Positions 28,650 through 38,347 are shown, numbered from the stretch's first letter. The stretch is 64,000 nucleotides of DNA from Falsiroseomonas sp051433195 (GCF_051433195.1 NZ_JBHMFT010000021.1:22214-86213); one strand, 5' to 3'. The notes: generated by a model not told the origin, from the letters alone. A program made the numbers and translations.

Positions 28650-30332
28650 ATGGGGGGTCTTGCGGGCTACATCTCGGCGGCGCCGGCGGCCGCCGCCCCG
28701 GTCGCGGCGGCGGCGGAGGTCCGGCGTCGCCTTGCCAATCGCGGTGCCGGCGACGCCGATTGGCTGATCCAGCCGCGCGGCCGTGGCCATGTGCTGCTGC
28801 TGTCCGGTGCGACGCGGGCGGATGCGCAACACGCCCTCGCCTTCGACGGCAGGCTGACCAACCGCGCCGGCCTGGTGGCGGCGCTGCTGGAGGCGGGCCA
28901 TGCCGCGGCGGGCGAGGACGACGCGGATGTCGTCGCCGCCGCCTGGCGGGCCTGGGGCGCGGCCGCGCTGCCGCGGCTGGAGGGCGCCTTCGCGCTGGCG
29001 GTGCTGGACACCCGATCCGGCACGGTGACCCTGGCGCGGGACCGCTTCGGCCAGCGGCCGCTGCTGGTCGCGATGGCGGGTGGCTGCGTCGCCTTCGCCT
29101 CGGACCTGGCGACGCTGCTGGCCTGGCCCGGGCCGCGGCGGGAGGCGGACCTGGATGTCCTCGCGGCGATCCTCGCCTTCGGCCACGCGCCGGTGGATCG
29201 CACGCCCATGGCCGGCCTGCACCGGCTGCCGCCGGGCCATGTCCTGCAGGTTGCCGCGGATGGCACCGCGACGCATTCCGCCTGGTGGGCGCTGCCGCAG
29301 ACCGCGTCGGCAGCCGAACGGCCAGCCGAAGAATTGGCGCGACAGATCGTCGCCACGGTGCGCGACGCCGCCGGGACGGGCCGCGTGGCGGTGCTGCACC
29401 AGGGCGAGGCGGCGCCGCTGCTGCTCGCCTGCCTCCAGGATCCCATCGCGCCGGCCATTCCACCGCCCACCCCGGACGCGGACCTGGTACAGCGCCTCAT
29501 CCGGCTGCAGGGCGAGCCCATCGTGCCGGAAGCGCTGGTGCCGAGCCTCGGCGCGGGCGTGGCGGGCCGGCTGCTGGTGGTCCCGACCGGCGCGGCGGAA
29601 CTGCTGCTCGCACATCGGCGCTACCGGCTGTTCGCCCGCGACCTCGCCCGGCTGCGAGAGGGCACGCAGGACCTCGATGGTGGGTTCCATGAAGCGCCGC
29701 GCACGGCGCGAGACCTGTGGCACGCCGCCAGTGGCGGGACCAGCGAGGCGGAGCGCCTCGGCCTGCTTGGGCCGGCGCTGCTGCACACCCTGGTCCTGGC
29801 GGCGCCCGACGCCTACGGGCTCGCGCTGGACGAAGCCGACCCCGCGCTGGCGATGGCCGAGGCGGCCCGCCTCGACCTCGCCCTGCGGGTGCCGGCGCGC
29901 GACCTGGCCGCGCTGGATGCGGCGGCGACCTCCACCGGCGCCAGCTTCGTCTGCCCCTTCCTTGACAGCCGTCTGGTGCAGGCGCTGGCCGGGTTGCCCG
30001 ACGCGGCGCGGCGCTGGTTGATCCGCGGCGGCAGTCCGGCCGAGGCCGACCTCTCGGCCTGGCACCCGATGGCGCCGCCGCTGCGCGAATTCACGCAGGC
30101 GGCGCTGCTGGGTGCAGCCTGCCGCGGCCGCGACCTGTTCAGCCGTGGCCGGGTGGAGGCGCTGCTGCGACGCCACGCCGCGACGCCCGGCCTGGATGCT
30201 GCCGGCCTGTGGCGCATGCTCGGCGTCGAGCTTTGGTGCCAGGCCTTCGTCGATGCCTCGGTGCGCACGGTGCAGACGGGTATCGAGCGGCCCGAGGAGC
30301 GTCTGCTCGCGGCAATGCAAGAAGCAGCATGA
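28650..30332 (+). CDS. asparagine-synthetase-like protein without active-site residues
   Basis: A 560-residue homologue of glutamine-dependent asparagine synthetase (AsnB). The N-terminal class II amidotransferase fold is recognisable by GDADWLIQPRG, LPRLEGAFALAVLD and RDRFGQRPLLVA. The protein begins Met-Gly-Gly-Leu-Ala-Gly where the family has Met-Cys-Gly-Ile-Ala-Gly, so the catalytic cysteine is absent. In the synthetase half the SGGxDS ATP loop is replaced by LHQGEAA, while the C-terminal PFLDSRLVQALAGLP block survives. It lies 8 bases after the TPR gene and overlaps the next gene by four bases. It may be structural or regulatory in polymer synthesis; no catalytic role can be supported. 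Confidence 0.72.
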   Translation: MGGLAGYISAAPAAAAPVAAAAEVRRRLANRGAGDADWLIQPRGRGHVLLLSGATRADAQHALAFDGRLTNRAGLVAALLEAGHAAAGEDDADVVAAAWRAWGAAALPRLEGAFALAVLDTRSGTVTLARDRFGQRPLLVAMAGGCVAFASDLATLLAWPGPRREADLDVLAAILAFGHAPVDRTPMAGLHRLPPGHVLQVAADGTATHSAWWALPQTASAAERPAEELARQIVATVRDAAGTGRVAVLHQGEAAPLLLACLQDPIAPAIPPPTPDADLVQRLIRLQGEPIVPEALVPSLGAGVAGRLLVVPTGAAELLLAHRRYRLFARDLARLREGTQDLDGGFHEAPRTARDLWHAASGGTSEAERLGLLGPALLHTLVLAAPDAYGLALDEADPALAMAEAARLDLALRVPARDLAALDAAATSTGASFVCPFLDSRLVQALAGLPDAARRWLIRGGSPAEADLSAWHPMAPPLREFTQAALLGAACRGRDLFSRGRVEALLRRHAATPGLDAAGLWRMLGVELWCQAFVDASVRTVQTGIERPEERLLAAMQEAA

Positions 30333-32896
30333 GCGGCGTGACCTCCGAAGACGCCCCCGCCTGGGCGGCGCGGCTGCTGGACGGCCGTGCCTGCCTGCGC
30401 TCGGGCCACAACGAGGCCGCCGTGGCGCTGCTGCAGGAGGTGGTGGCGGCGGCCCCCGGCGCGCAGGAGGCCAAGGCGCTGCTGGCCAACGCGCTGGAGG
30501 CGACCGGCCGCAAGCACCGCGCGCGGCTGCTGTGGCTGGAGATCGCCCGCGAGTCGGGCGCGGGCGGCGACAACAAGCATCTCTGGCGGCTCGGCCGCAA
30601 CGCGGCGGAGCGCGGCGACCATGCCGAGGCGGAGCGCCTGCTCTCGGCCTTCCTCGCCACCTCGCCCGGCGACCTGGCCGCGGCCGAGCTGCTGCTGGAG
30701 ATGCGGCTGGCGCTGGCGGAGACACCGGCGGCGCGGCGCATGGCGCTTCAACAGCACGCAGCGGAATGGCCGGAGACCGCCTTCTCCCTGGCGCTGGTCG
30801 CCACCGAGGCGCGCCGCGGCAACAGCCTGCCGGCGGCGCGCACCGCATTGCAGCGGGCGGAGGCGATGTGGAGCAGTTCCATCCCCGCGGCGCTGCGCAT
30901 CGCCGATTGCCGGGAGGCGCTGGGCGAGCCTGCCGAGGCGCTGGCGATGCTGGACCGGGCGATCGCGGTGCACCCGCATGTCGCGACGCTGTGGCGTGCG
31001 CGCCTGCGCATTGCGCAGTCGGCCGGGCAGGGCAAGCCGGCGCTGCTGGAGATCGCCGCCCGGCTGGTGGCGTTGGAGCCGACCAAGCCCGGCCCGCATG
31101 TCGCGCAGGCCCGGCTGCTGGCGCAATTCAAGGACTGGGCGGGCGCCGCGGAAGCCTGGAAGCGCGCGCTGGACCTCGACCGCGGCACCGCGGAGCATTG
31201 GCGCGGCCTGATGGTGGCGCTTGCGAATCTCGAACGCAACACGGCGGTCGAGGCGCTGCTGGAGGAGGCGCGCGCCTTCTTCCGGGGCCGCGACGCCGAC
31301 GGCATGGTGGACCTCGCGACGCTGGAATCAGTGTGCGGCTGGCATGACCGGGCCGCCGCCCTCGCCGCCAGGGCCATGGCCAACCCACGCATGCGGGCCC
31401 GGGCGCGCGACGTGGCCGCCGCCGCGCTGCTGAAAGGCGGGCATTACCTGCGCGCCTGGGGCTACCTCGGCGCCGCGGTCCAGGAGGGCACTGCGCCGCC
31501 TGAGACGCTGCGCCTGGCCGCGCGCTGCGCCGCGGCCCTGCGCCTGCCGGCCCCGGGCGCCGGCGTGCCGGACTTTCCCGACACGCTGTTCGAGCGTGCG
31601 CTGCTGCATCCGCCGGCGCGGCCGGTGCTGGCGGCGACGCCAACCTTCATGCTGGTCACCTCCTCGCTCGGCGCCGGCGGCGCGGAACGCCAGGTGGCCC
31701 TTTCCGCCGCCGGGGTGGCGCGCCAGCTTGCTGCGTCCGGGCGCGGGCGAGCCGTGCTGGTGGGCCAGGATCTCAGCCCTGAACGCGGCCGCGCGATGAT
31801 GCGGCCCGTCGCCGAGACGCCTGAACTGCTGATCGAGGACCTCCGCCCCGTCGACGAGGCGGCACTGTTCCGACGCATCGCGGCCGCCGACCCGGCGACG
31901 CGGCCGGTGCTGGAGCTGATCGCGGCGCTGCCGGCCGCGATCTCCCGCGACGTCATCAAGCTGTACGACTGCTTCCGTCGCCACCGGCCGGAGCTGGTGC
32001 ACCTGTGGCAGGATGGCGTCATCACCTCGGGCTCCGTCGCCGCCGTGCTGGCGGGCGTGCCGCGCATCGTCGGCTCGATGCGCAACGTCGTCGCCACGGA
32101 GAGCGACCGGCGGCGCTACCGCCGCTACCTCGGCACCATGTACCGCGCCCTGGCGCAGCGGCCCGACGTGCATTTCACCGCCAATTCCGGGGCCGGCGCG
32201 CTGGATTACGAGCGCTGGCTCGGCCTGCCGCAGGGCCGCATCCAGGTGCTGCGCAACGGGCTGGAGCTGGATGTGGTGCGCGCCCGTGCGCCGGCCGCCG
32301 CACGCCAGGCGGCGCGGCAGGAGCTGGGCCTGGCACCGGACGAGCTGCTGGTCGGCGGCACCTTCCGCCTCGCCCCCGCAAAGCGCCCGCATCTGTGGAT
32401 CGCGGTGGCGGAACTGGTCGCCCGCAGCGTGCCGCGCAGCCGCTTCGTCATCGTCGGCGACGGCGCCCTGCGTGCAGAGCTCGAGGCACTGATCGCCGCC
32501 CGCGGCCTTTCCGGGCGCATCACGCTGGCCGGGCGGCGCAGCCCGGTCGAGCCGTGGATCGGCGCCATGGACGTGATGCTGCTGGCGAGCGAGGTCGAGG
32601 GCCTGCCCAACGTGCTGCTGGAAGCGCAGGCGCTCGGCGTGCCGGTGGTGACGACGAATGCAGGCGGCTCCGCCGAAGCGGTGCTGGACGGCATCACCGG
32701 CGTCCTCGTGGACACGGATGAGGCCGAGAGGCTCGCCGTGGCGGTGGCGCGAGTGCTGCGCGACGAGGCGATGCGCGCACGCGCACGGGTCGGCGCGCCG
32801 GCCTTCATTGAACAACGCTTCGGCCTCGGTCGGATGGTGGCGGATACGCTTGCCGCCTACGGGGTCGGGCATCTGGCAAAAGGAGCGAGAGCATGA
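30329..32896 (+). CDS. TPR-containing GT4 family glycosyltransferase
   Basis: An 855-residue fusion. Residues 1 to about 430 are tetratricopeptide-like helical repeats. The C-terminal half is a GT-B glycosyltransferase of family GT4: SLGAGGAERQ at the start of the acceptor half, HLWQDGVITSG, then the donor-binding FVIVGDGALR and EVEGLPNVLLEAQALGVPVV with the family E-x7-E pair. It likely transfers a sugar from a nucleotide donor to the growing polymer on the cytoplasmic side, with the repeats binding partners. Start and stop are in ATGA overlaps with both neighbours. A shorter paralogue lies at 39365-41377. Confidence 0.85.
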   Translation: MSGVTSEDAPAWAARLLDGRACLRSGHNEAAVALLQEVVAAAPGAQEAKALLANALEATGRKHRARLLWLEIARESGAGGDNKHLWRLGRNAAERGDHAEAERLLSAFLATSPGDLAAAELLLEMRLALAETPAARRMALQQHAAEWPETAFSLALVATEARRGNSLPAARTALQRAEAMWSSSIPAALRIADCREALGEPAEALAMLDRAIAVHPHVATLWRARLRIAQSAGQGKPALLEIAARLVALEPTKPGPHVAQARLLAQFKDWAGAAEAWKRALDLDRGTAEHWRGLMVALANLERNTAVEALLEEARAFFRGRDADGMVDLATLESVCGWHDRAAALAARAMANPRMRARARDVAAAALLKGGHYLRAWGYLGAAVQEGTAPPETLRLAARCAAALRLPAPGAGVPDFPDTLFERALLHPPARPVLAATPTFMLVTSSLGAGGAERQVALSAAGVARQLAASGRGRAVLVGQDLSPERGRAMMRPVAETPELLIEDLRPVDEAALFRRIAAADPATRPVLELIAALPAAISRDVIKLYDCFRRHRPELVHLWQDGVITSGSVAAVLAGVPRIVGSMRNVVATESDRRRYRRYLGTMYRALAQRPDVHFTANSGAGALDYERWLGLPQGRIQVLRNGLELDVVRARAPAAARQAARQELGLAPDELLVGGTFRLAPAKRPHLWIAVAELVARSVPRSRFVIVGDGALRAELEALIAARGLSGRITLAGRRSPVEPWIGAMDVMLLASEVEGLPNVLLEAQALGVPVVTTNAGGSAEAVLDGITGVLVDTDEAERLAVAVARVLRDEAMRARARVGAPAFIEQRFGLGRMVADTLAAYGVGHLAKGARA

Positions 32897-34251
32897 AGAT
32901 CGCAGTGGTAGGCGCGGGCTATGTCGGATTGGTGACCGGCGCTTGCCTCGCCGCCTTCGGCCACAGGGTGCGGTGCGTCGACAACGATCCGGTGAAGATC
33001 GCCGCGCTGAAGGAGGTCCGCATCCCGATCTACGAGCCGGGCCTTTCGGAACTCGTCGCGCAGAACATGGCGGAGGAGCGGCTGGACTTCAGCACCAGCC
33101 TCGCCTGGGCGGTCGCCGACGCGGAGGCGGTGTTCATCGCCGTCGGCACGCCGTCGCGCCGCGGCGACGGCCATGCCGACCTGTCCTACGTCTACCAGGC
33201 GACGCGCAACGTGGCGGAGGAGCTCATCGGCTACACCGTGGTGGTCCTGAAATCCACCGTCCCGGTCGGTACCGGTGACGAGGTGGAACGCATCATCCGC
33301 GACGCACGGCCGGACCTGTCCTTCGCCGTGGTCTCGAACCCCGAATTCCTGCGCGAGGGCGCCGCGATCGAGGACTTCAAGCGACCCGACCGCATCGTCA
33401 TCGGCACCGAGGACGAGATGGCGCGGGAGGTGATGGCGGAAGTCTACCGACCGCTCTGCCTGAACCAGGCGCCGATCATGTTCACCGGCCGGCGCACCTC
33501 GGAGTTGACGAAGTACGCCGCCAACGCCTTCCTCGCCACCAAGATCACCTTCATCAACGAGATGGCGGACCTGTGCGAGAAGGTCGGCGGCGACGTGCAG
33601 GACGTGGCGCGCGGCATCGGGCTCGACCGGCGCATCGGCAACAAGTTCCTGCATGCTGGTCCCGGCTTCGGCGGGTCCTGCTTCCCGAAGGACGTCACCG
33701 CGCTGATCAAGACGGCGCAGGACCACGGCGCGAACTGCCGCATCGCGGAGGCGGTGGCCTCGGTGAACGACCAGCGCAAGCGCGCCATGGCGTGGAAGGT
33801 GGTGCAGGCCTGCGGTGGCAGCGTGCGCGGCAAGACCATCGCGTTGCTGGGGCTGACCTTCAAGCCGAACACCGACGACATGCGCGACGCACCCTCCATC
33901 GCCATCGTCACCGCGCTGCAGGATGCCGGCGCCTGGGTCCGCGCCTACGACCCGGCCGGCATGGAACAGGCGCAGACGGTGCTGCAGGATGTCGAATATG
34001 CGGAAGGGCCCTACGAGGTGGCCAATGGCGCGGATGCCGTCGTCATCGTCACCGAGTGGGACATGTTCCGCGCACTCGACCTCGACCGGCTGCGTCGCTC
34101 AATGCGTTCGCCCATCATGGTGGATCTGCGCAACATCTACGCCGGCGGCGAGGCGGAGGCGCGCGGGTTCCTCTACACCGGAATCGGCCGCGGCATGACC
34201 GGGCCGGGCACAACGATCCAGATGCAGGACGCGCTGGTGGCTGGCACCTGA
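32893..34251 (+). CDS. UDP-glucose 6-dehydrogenase
   Basis: A 452-residue UDP-glucose/GDP-mannose dehydrogenase that oxidises UDP-glucose twice to UDP-glucuronate with two NAD+. The Rossmann motif VGAGYVGLVTG is at residues 6-16, the substrate-binding NEFLREG-like loop reads NPEFLREG near 149-156, and the catalytic Cys263 lies in GFGGSCFPKD. The length is normal. In context it supplies uronic acid for the capsule, and a UDP-glucuronate 4-epimerase-like gene follows in the same row. It starts in an ATGA overlap and ends in TGATG with the next gene. Confidence 0.9.
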   Translation: MKIAVVGAGYVGLVTGACLAAFGHRVRCVDNDPVKIAALKEVRIPIYEPGLSELVAQNMAEERLDFSTSLAWAVADAEAVFIAVGTPSRRGDGHADLSYVYQATRNVAEELIGYTVVVLKSTVPVGTGDEVERIIRDARPDLSFAVVSNPEFLREGAAIEDFKRPDRIVIGTEDEMAREVMAEVYRPLCLNQAPIMFTGRRTSELTKYAANAFLATKITFINEMADLCEKVGGDVQDVARGIGLDRRIGNKFLHAGPGFGGSCFPKDVTALIKTAQDHGANCRIAEAVASVNDQRKRAMAWKVVQACGGSVRGKTIALLGLTFKPNTDDMRDAPSIAIVTALQDAGAWVRAYDPAGMEQAQTVLQDVEYAEGPYEVANGADAVVIVTEWDMFRALDLDRLRRSMRSPIMVDLRNIYAGGEAEARGFLYTGIGRGMTGPGTTIQMQDALVAGT

Positions 34252-35591
34252 TGTCGCGGTCGCTCGTGCCGGTGCTGCTGCTCCTGCTGCCGGTGCCGGC
34301 GATTGGGGCGGACACGGTGCCGGGCGGCTTCCTGCAGCAGGCGGAAGCCGCCGCCGCGCGCCTGCCGCCGGTGGCCGCATGCGGGCCTGCGCAGGCGGAT
34401 GCGGATGGCCGCGTACGTCGGCATCCGCTGCCCGCCCGCATCGCCGGCGCAGCCGCCGGCACCACCGGTGGCCTGGGCCACCGCCTGTTGCTGGTGGACA
34501 GCATGGCAGACGGACGCGACCCCCGGCCCGGGACGCTGCGCTGGGCCGTCGCCACCGCGCGCCGCGAGGGGGGCGGTTGGATCGCCTTCGCGCCTGCACC
34601 CGCGGATCGGACGATCCACCTGGTGGCAGGGCTTCGACTGCCCTCCAACACCACGCTCGACGGCGGATGCGGCGGCATCGTGCTGCACGCGGCCGCGCGG
34701 GACACGACGCTGCTGGTGACGGAGGCCACCAACATCATCATCAGCGGCCTTGCCTTCACCAAGTCCGCCTATGCCGAGCCGGGGGACCGCATCGGCGACG
34801 CGATCGGGCTGCGCGACCGCTTCGATCAGGTCGCCATCGTGAACAACGCCTTCACCCGCTGCGGCGACGGCTGCATCGACGTGGTGCGTGGCGAGCTGTC
34901 CGAGGAACCGGCCGGTGTCACCGTGGCCTTCAACCGGGTCGCGACGCACAACAAGGCCATGCTGGTCGGCACCCTGGCCTGCACCGCGCAGCGTGGCCCC
35001 CCGGCCTGCGCACGCCCGCTGGAGCATGTGGGCGATGCGCTGCGGCCGACGATCCGGGTCAGCCTGGTCGGCAACGTCTTCCTGCACACCAGCCAGCGCC
35101 ACCCGAAGGTCGTGGCCGGCGCCTTCGTGCACTCGGTCAACAACCTGATTGTGCTGGGCACCACCCGCTACTCGGATGGCCGGGACAGCGCGACCTATGG
35201 CGCCGGCGCGGCCGATGGTGGATTGATCGCCAGCGAGGGCGACATCCTGGTGAACCCGACCTCGCGGCCCCGCCTCGGACTCGGCCCAGTCCCGGCGCGG
35301 GGCGAGGCGGCGGATGGCGCCGTTGCCTCCGGCGGCACCGTCACGATCGGCGCGGTGCGGATCGTGCAGCACGCGCCCGCGCTGGCCTGGTCCGCGCTGG
35401 CGGCGAAACCGGGGTCGGTTCTGGCGCTTGATGCGCGGCACGATCCCCTGCGCCTGGCAGGCTGCCTGTTGCGCCACGCCGGGCCAGCCGGCGCGGCGTC
35501 GGACTGGCCTCAATCCTGCGCCGAAGCTGCTGTCAGCATCGATGCCAATCGGGGCCAGTCGTCGCGTGCGTCGCCGGCGCCCAACCAATAG
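34251..35591 (+). CDS. secreted pectate-lyase-like (PL1) protein in capsule operon
   Basis: A 446-residue protein with a signal peptide (residues 1-20, ending AIGAD) and a right-handed beta-helix. Landmarks match the PL1 superfamily: LPSNTTLDGGCGGIVL, the calcium-site region CGDGCIDVVRG, HNKAMLVG (compare HDKTMLIG), and VSLVGNVFLHTSQRHPKV with the Arg in the catalytic position, followed by HSVNNLI. It should cleave acidic polysaccharide by beta-elimination in the periplasm or outside. It is embedded between UDP-glucose dehydrogenase and the capsule ABC permease, overlapping the former by one base. That placement suggests action on the exported polymer rather than on food. The substrate is unproven. 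Confidence 0.78.
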   Translation: MSRSLVPVLLLLLPVPAIGADTVPGGFLQQAEAAAARLPPVAACGPAQADADGRVRRHPLPARIAGAAAGTTGGLGHRLLLVDSMADGRDPRPGTLRWAVATARREGGGWIAFAPAPADRTIHLVAGLRLPSNTTLDGGCGGIVLHAAARDTTLLVTEATNIIISGLAFTKSAYAEPGDRIGDAIGLRDRFDQVAIVNNAFTRCGDGCIDVVRGELSEEPAGVTVAFNRVATHNKAMLVGTLACTAQRGPPACARPLEHVGDALRPTIRVSLVGNVFLHTSQRHPKVVAGAFVHSVNNLIVLGTTRYSDGRDSATYGAGAADGGLIASEGDILVNPTSRPRLGLGPVPARGEAADGAVASGGTVTIGAVRIVQHAPALAWSALAAKPGSVLALDARHDPLRLAGCLLRHAGPAGAASDWPQSCAEAAVSIDANRGQSSRASPAPNQ

Positions 35592-35600
35592 TCTCGCTGC

Positions 35601-36431
35601 ATGCAGGATGGTCTCACGAACGACACACGCTCGCAGCACCGCTTTCCGCCGGAAGGCGTCGCGGACATGTTCGAGCTTCGCAGCCGCATGATCGGCGCGC
35701 TGCTGCTGCGCGAGGCGCGGACCCGTTTTGGCCGCAGCAGCCTCGGCTATCTGTGGGCCGTGATCGAGCCCATTTCACATGTCGCGGTCATGTGCTTCGT
35801 GTACTGGACGATCAACCGGCAATCGCCGGTCGGGCCCAGTGTCCTGCTGTTCTTCGTCACCGGCGTGCTGCCGTTCTTCCTGTTCCACAAGGTCGCGCTG
35901 CACCTGGGCGCCGCCGTGCGCGGCAGCCAGAAGGTGCTGCGCATGCCCTTCGTCTCGCCCATCGACATGGTGGTGGCGCGCGCGGTGCTGGAGGCGCTGA
36001 CCTGGGTCGTGGTGGCGGCCATCCTGTTCGGCGCGCTGCTGGCCCTCGACCTTGCGGAGATGCCGGTGGCACCGGAGACCTCGGCGCTCGCGGCGCTGGT
36101 CACGCTGGCGCTCGGCATCGGCGTCGGCCTGGTGAACGCCACGGCGATGGCGCTGTGGGGTTCCTGGGTTCAGATCTACACGATGGCGACGCGGCCGTTG
36201 TACATCTTCTCCGCCATTTTTTTCTCGATCGATCAGGTGCCGAGCACCTTGCAATATTGGCTGTCCTGGAACCCCGTGCTGCATGCCGTGCAGTGGTTCC
36301 GCGCCGGCTTCCGCGGTGACTACGCGACGCCGGTGCTGGACGAAGTCTACCTGCTGGGCTGGGTCGTCGCGACGTGGTTCATCGGCCTGTGCATGATCCG
36401 CGTGGCGCGGCCGCGGCTGGCCTACGCATGA
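35601..36431 (+). CDS. capsule polysaccharide ABC transporter permease (KpsM-like)
   Basis: A 276-residue ABC-2 type permease with six hydrophobic segments. The amphipathic start ELRSRMIGALLLREARTRFGRSSLGYLWAVIEP is the hallmark of KpsM/RkpT-type polysaccharide exporters. With the ATPase encoded next, it would move the finished lipid-linked polymer across the inner membrane. An internal ATG at 35667 preceded by GGAAGG is an equally plausible start giving 254 residues. Its stop overlaps the ATPase start (ATGA). Confidence 0.87.
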   Translation: MQDGLTNDTRSQHRFPPEGVADMFELRSRMIGALLLREARTRFGRSSLGYLWAVIEPISHVAVMCFVYWTINRQSPVGPSVLLFFVTGVLPFFLFHKVALHLGAAVRGSQKVLRMPFVSPIDMVVARAVLEALTWVVVAAILFGALLALDLAEMPVAPETSALAALVTLALGIGVGLVNATAMALWGSWVQIYTMATRPLYIFSAIFFSIDQVPSTLQYWLSWNPVLHAVQWFRAGFRGDYATPVLDEVYLLGWVVATWFIGLCMIRVARPRLAYA

Positions 36432-37093
36432 TCGAGCTGCGCAACATCTCGAAGACCTATGGTAGCGGCGCGACGCGGCGCGTGGTCTGCGAGCGCCTTT
36501 CGGCGTGCTTCGACGGTACCGCTGATGTCGGTATTCTCGGCGCCAACGGATCCGGCAAGTCGACGCTGCTGCGGATGATGGCGGGCATGGAGATGCCGGA
36601 TAGCGGGCAGGTGATACGGCGCGCGCGCATCTCCTTCCCCATCGGCTACAGCGGCGCCTTCCATCCCAACCTCAGCGCACGTGACAATGTACGGTTCGTG
36701 GCGCGGCTGTACGGCGCCGACATCGCTGCGGTGACGCGCTTCGTGCGTGACTTCGCCGAGATCGGACTGCACTTCGACGAACCGCTGCACACCTATTCCA
36801 ACACCATGCGCGCCCGCGTCACCTTTGCCACCTCCATAGCCATCGAGTTCGACATGTACCTGGTGGACGAGGTGACGTCGGTGGGCGATGTCGGGTTCAA
36901 GCGCAAATGCCTGGCCGCGCTGGGTGAGCGCCGCCGACATTCGCGGCTCGTCATGGTCTCGCAGAGCGCCACCAATGTCGGACGCTTCTGCCGGACCGGC
37001 GCGATCTTCGACTGCGGGCGCCTGTACCTGTTCTCGACGATGGCGGAGGCAATCGACATGTATCAGAACAGGATCGCGGTAACCGATGCCTGA
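36428..37093 (+). CDS. capsule polysaccharide ABC transporter ATP-binding protein (KpsT-like)
   Basis: A 221-residue ATPase. The Walker A motif GANGSGKST is at about residues 38-46, the signature region reads TYSNTMRARVTFA in place of a textbook LSGGQ (KpsT/Wzt-type exporters have YSSGMRARL), and Walker B is MYLVDEV. It lacks the extra C-terminal carbohydrate-binding domain of Wzt, so export probably follows the KpsMT type. The open frame begins further upstream inside the permease gene; the overlapping ATG at 36428 is the natural start. It overlaps the next gene by eight bases. Confidence 0.88.
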   Translation: MIELRNISKTYGSGATRRVVCERLSACFDGTADVGILGANGSGKSTLLRMMAGMEMPDSGQVIRRARISFPIGYSGAFHPNLSARDNVRFVARLYGADIAAVTRFVRDFAEIGLHFDEPLHTYSNTMRARVTFATSIAIEFDMYLVDEVTSVGDVGFKRKCLAALGERRRHSRLVMVSQSATNVGRFCRTGAIFDCGRLYLFSTMAEAIDMYQNRIAVTDA

Positions 37094-38342
37094 CCTTCCC
37101 CCGATGCTGGATCATTCGCTCGATGAAGCCGGTACCCGGCGTCGCGTCACGCCGGTGCCGCCGGTCCGTCCGGAAAGTCCCGGGCTCGTCGGCATTTCGC
37201 TGCCGCGCTTCCCGGTTGAACCCGCGCGGCGCCGCGGTATCCGCTGGTCATTCCTGCTGATGGTCGTTCTGCCAACGCTGATCGGGGTGATCTACTACAC
37301 GCAGATCGCGGCGCCGCAGTATGTCACGACGGCAGTCGTGGCGCTACGCATCGGGGAGGACCAGCGCGATGGCGGTGGCGGTGGACCCTCCACGCTCGTC
37401 GGCGCGCTCGGCCCCTCCTCCGCCGGTGCGCCGGTGACGCAATCCTACGGCATCGTCGAGTATATCCGCTCGCTTCCCGCAATGCAGGATGTCGCGCGCG
37501 AGGGGCTGGACCTGCGCGCGATCCTCACCAGCGACCTCGCCGACCCGCTTACCCGCGTGCCGCCGGATGCAACGCCGGAGATGCTGCTGGCCGCCTGGCG
37601 GTCGCGCGTCAGCGCGCAGTTCGAGCTGACACGCGGCGTGGTGACGCTGAGCACGCGCGCCTTCACGCCAGGCGAATCGCTGGCGATGGCGGAGGCAGTT
37701 CTGGCGGCCAGCGAGCGCCTGGCGAACGAGATGTCGCAACGCATGACGGCGGATTCGCTGCGCGCGGCGGAAATCCAGGTGGCCGCGGCCGAACAGCGCT
37801 TCACCGCGGCGCTGGCGGATCTGCAGGGCTTCCGGGCCACCTCTGGCGTTCTTGATCCGGGTCGTGCCGCCTCCTCCGGCCTTGCGATCGAGATGCAGCT
37901 GCGGCAGGAACTGGCCTCGGCAGATGCGCAGGCGGAGGGGCTGCGCGCGGCAGGCGGGCAAGGCAGCCCGATGCTTGCCGCAGCACTCGCCCGGGCGCGG
38001 GCGCTGCGTGCCCAACTGCTGGATGGCGAAAGCCGTGCCAGCCGCAGCGCCGGCGAACGCAACGACACCTCCTGGGCCGAGGTGCTGGCGCGCAACGATG
38101 CACTGACCTCGGCCCTTCGTGTAGCCGAGCAGCATTTCACGCAGGCGCTGGCCCTTTTGCAGACGGCGCGCGCCGAGGCTGCGCGGCAGCGCAGCTACCT
38201 GCTGACCTATGTGCGACCGGTGCTGGCGAGCCAGCCCAATTATCCGGACCGCTGGCTGTCCGTGCTGATCGTCGCCGGCTGTGCGCTGCTGGCCTGGTCG
38301 CTGCTGTCGCTGATGTTCCACGCGATCCTGGATCGGAGCTGA
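37086..38342 (+). CDS. capsule export inner-membrane protein (KpsE/Wzz-like)
   Basis: A 418-residue polysaccharide co-polymerase-type protein. It has a cytoplasmic Pro-rich N-terminus, one membrane helix at about 54-71 (WSFLLMVVLPTLIGVIYY) and a long, largely helical periplasmic part with coiled-coil character (about 215-375). A second helix lies near the C-terminus (about 397-413). This is the KpsE/BexC/CtrB plan: a periplasmic bridge between the KpsMT exporter and the outer-membrane channel. The gene overlaps kpsT-like by eight bases. Confidence 0.85.
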   Translation: MPDLPPMLDHSLDEAGTRRRVTPVPPVRPESPGLVGISLPRFPVEPARRRGIRWSFLLMVVLPTLIGVIYYTQIAAPQYVTTAVVALRIGEDQRDGGGGGPSTLVGALGPSSAGAPVTQSYGIVEYIRSLPAMQDVAREGLDLRAILTSDLADPLTRVPPDATPEMLLAAWRSRVSAQFELTRGVVTLSTRAFTPGESLAMAEAVLAASERLANEMSQRMTADSLRAAEIQVAAAEQRFTAALADLQGFRATSGVLDPGRAASSGLAIEMQLRQELASADAQAEGLRAAGGQGSPMLAAALARARALRAQLLDGESRASRSAGERNDTSWAEVLARNDALTSALRVAEQHFTQALALLQTARAEAARQRSYLLTYVRPVLASQPNYPDRWLSVLIVAGCALLAWSLLSLMFHAILDRS

Positions 38343-38347
38343 GTCCC

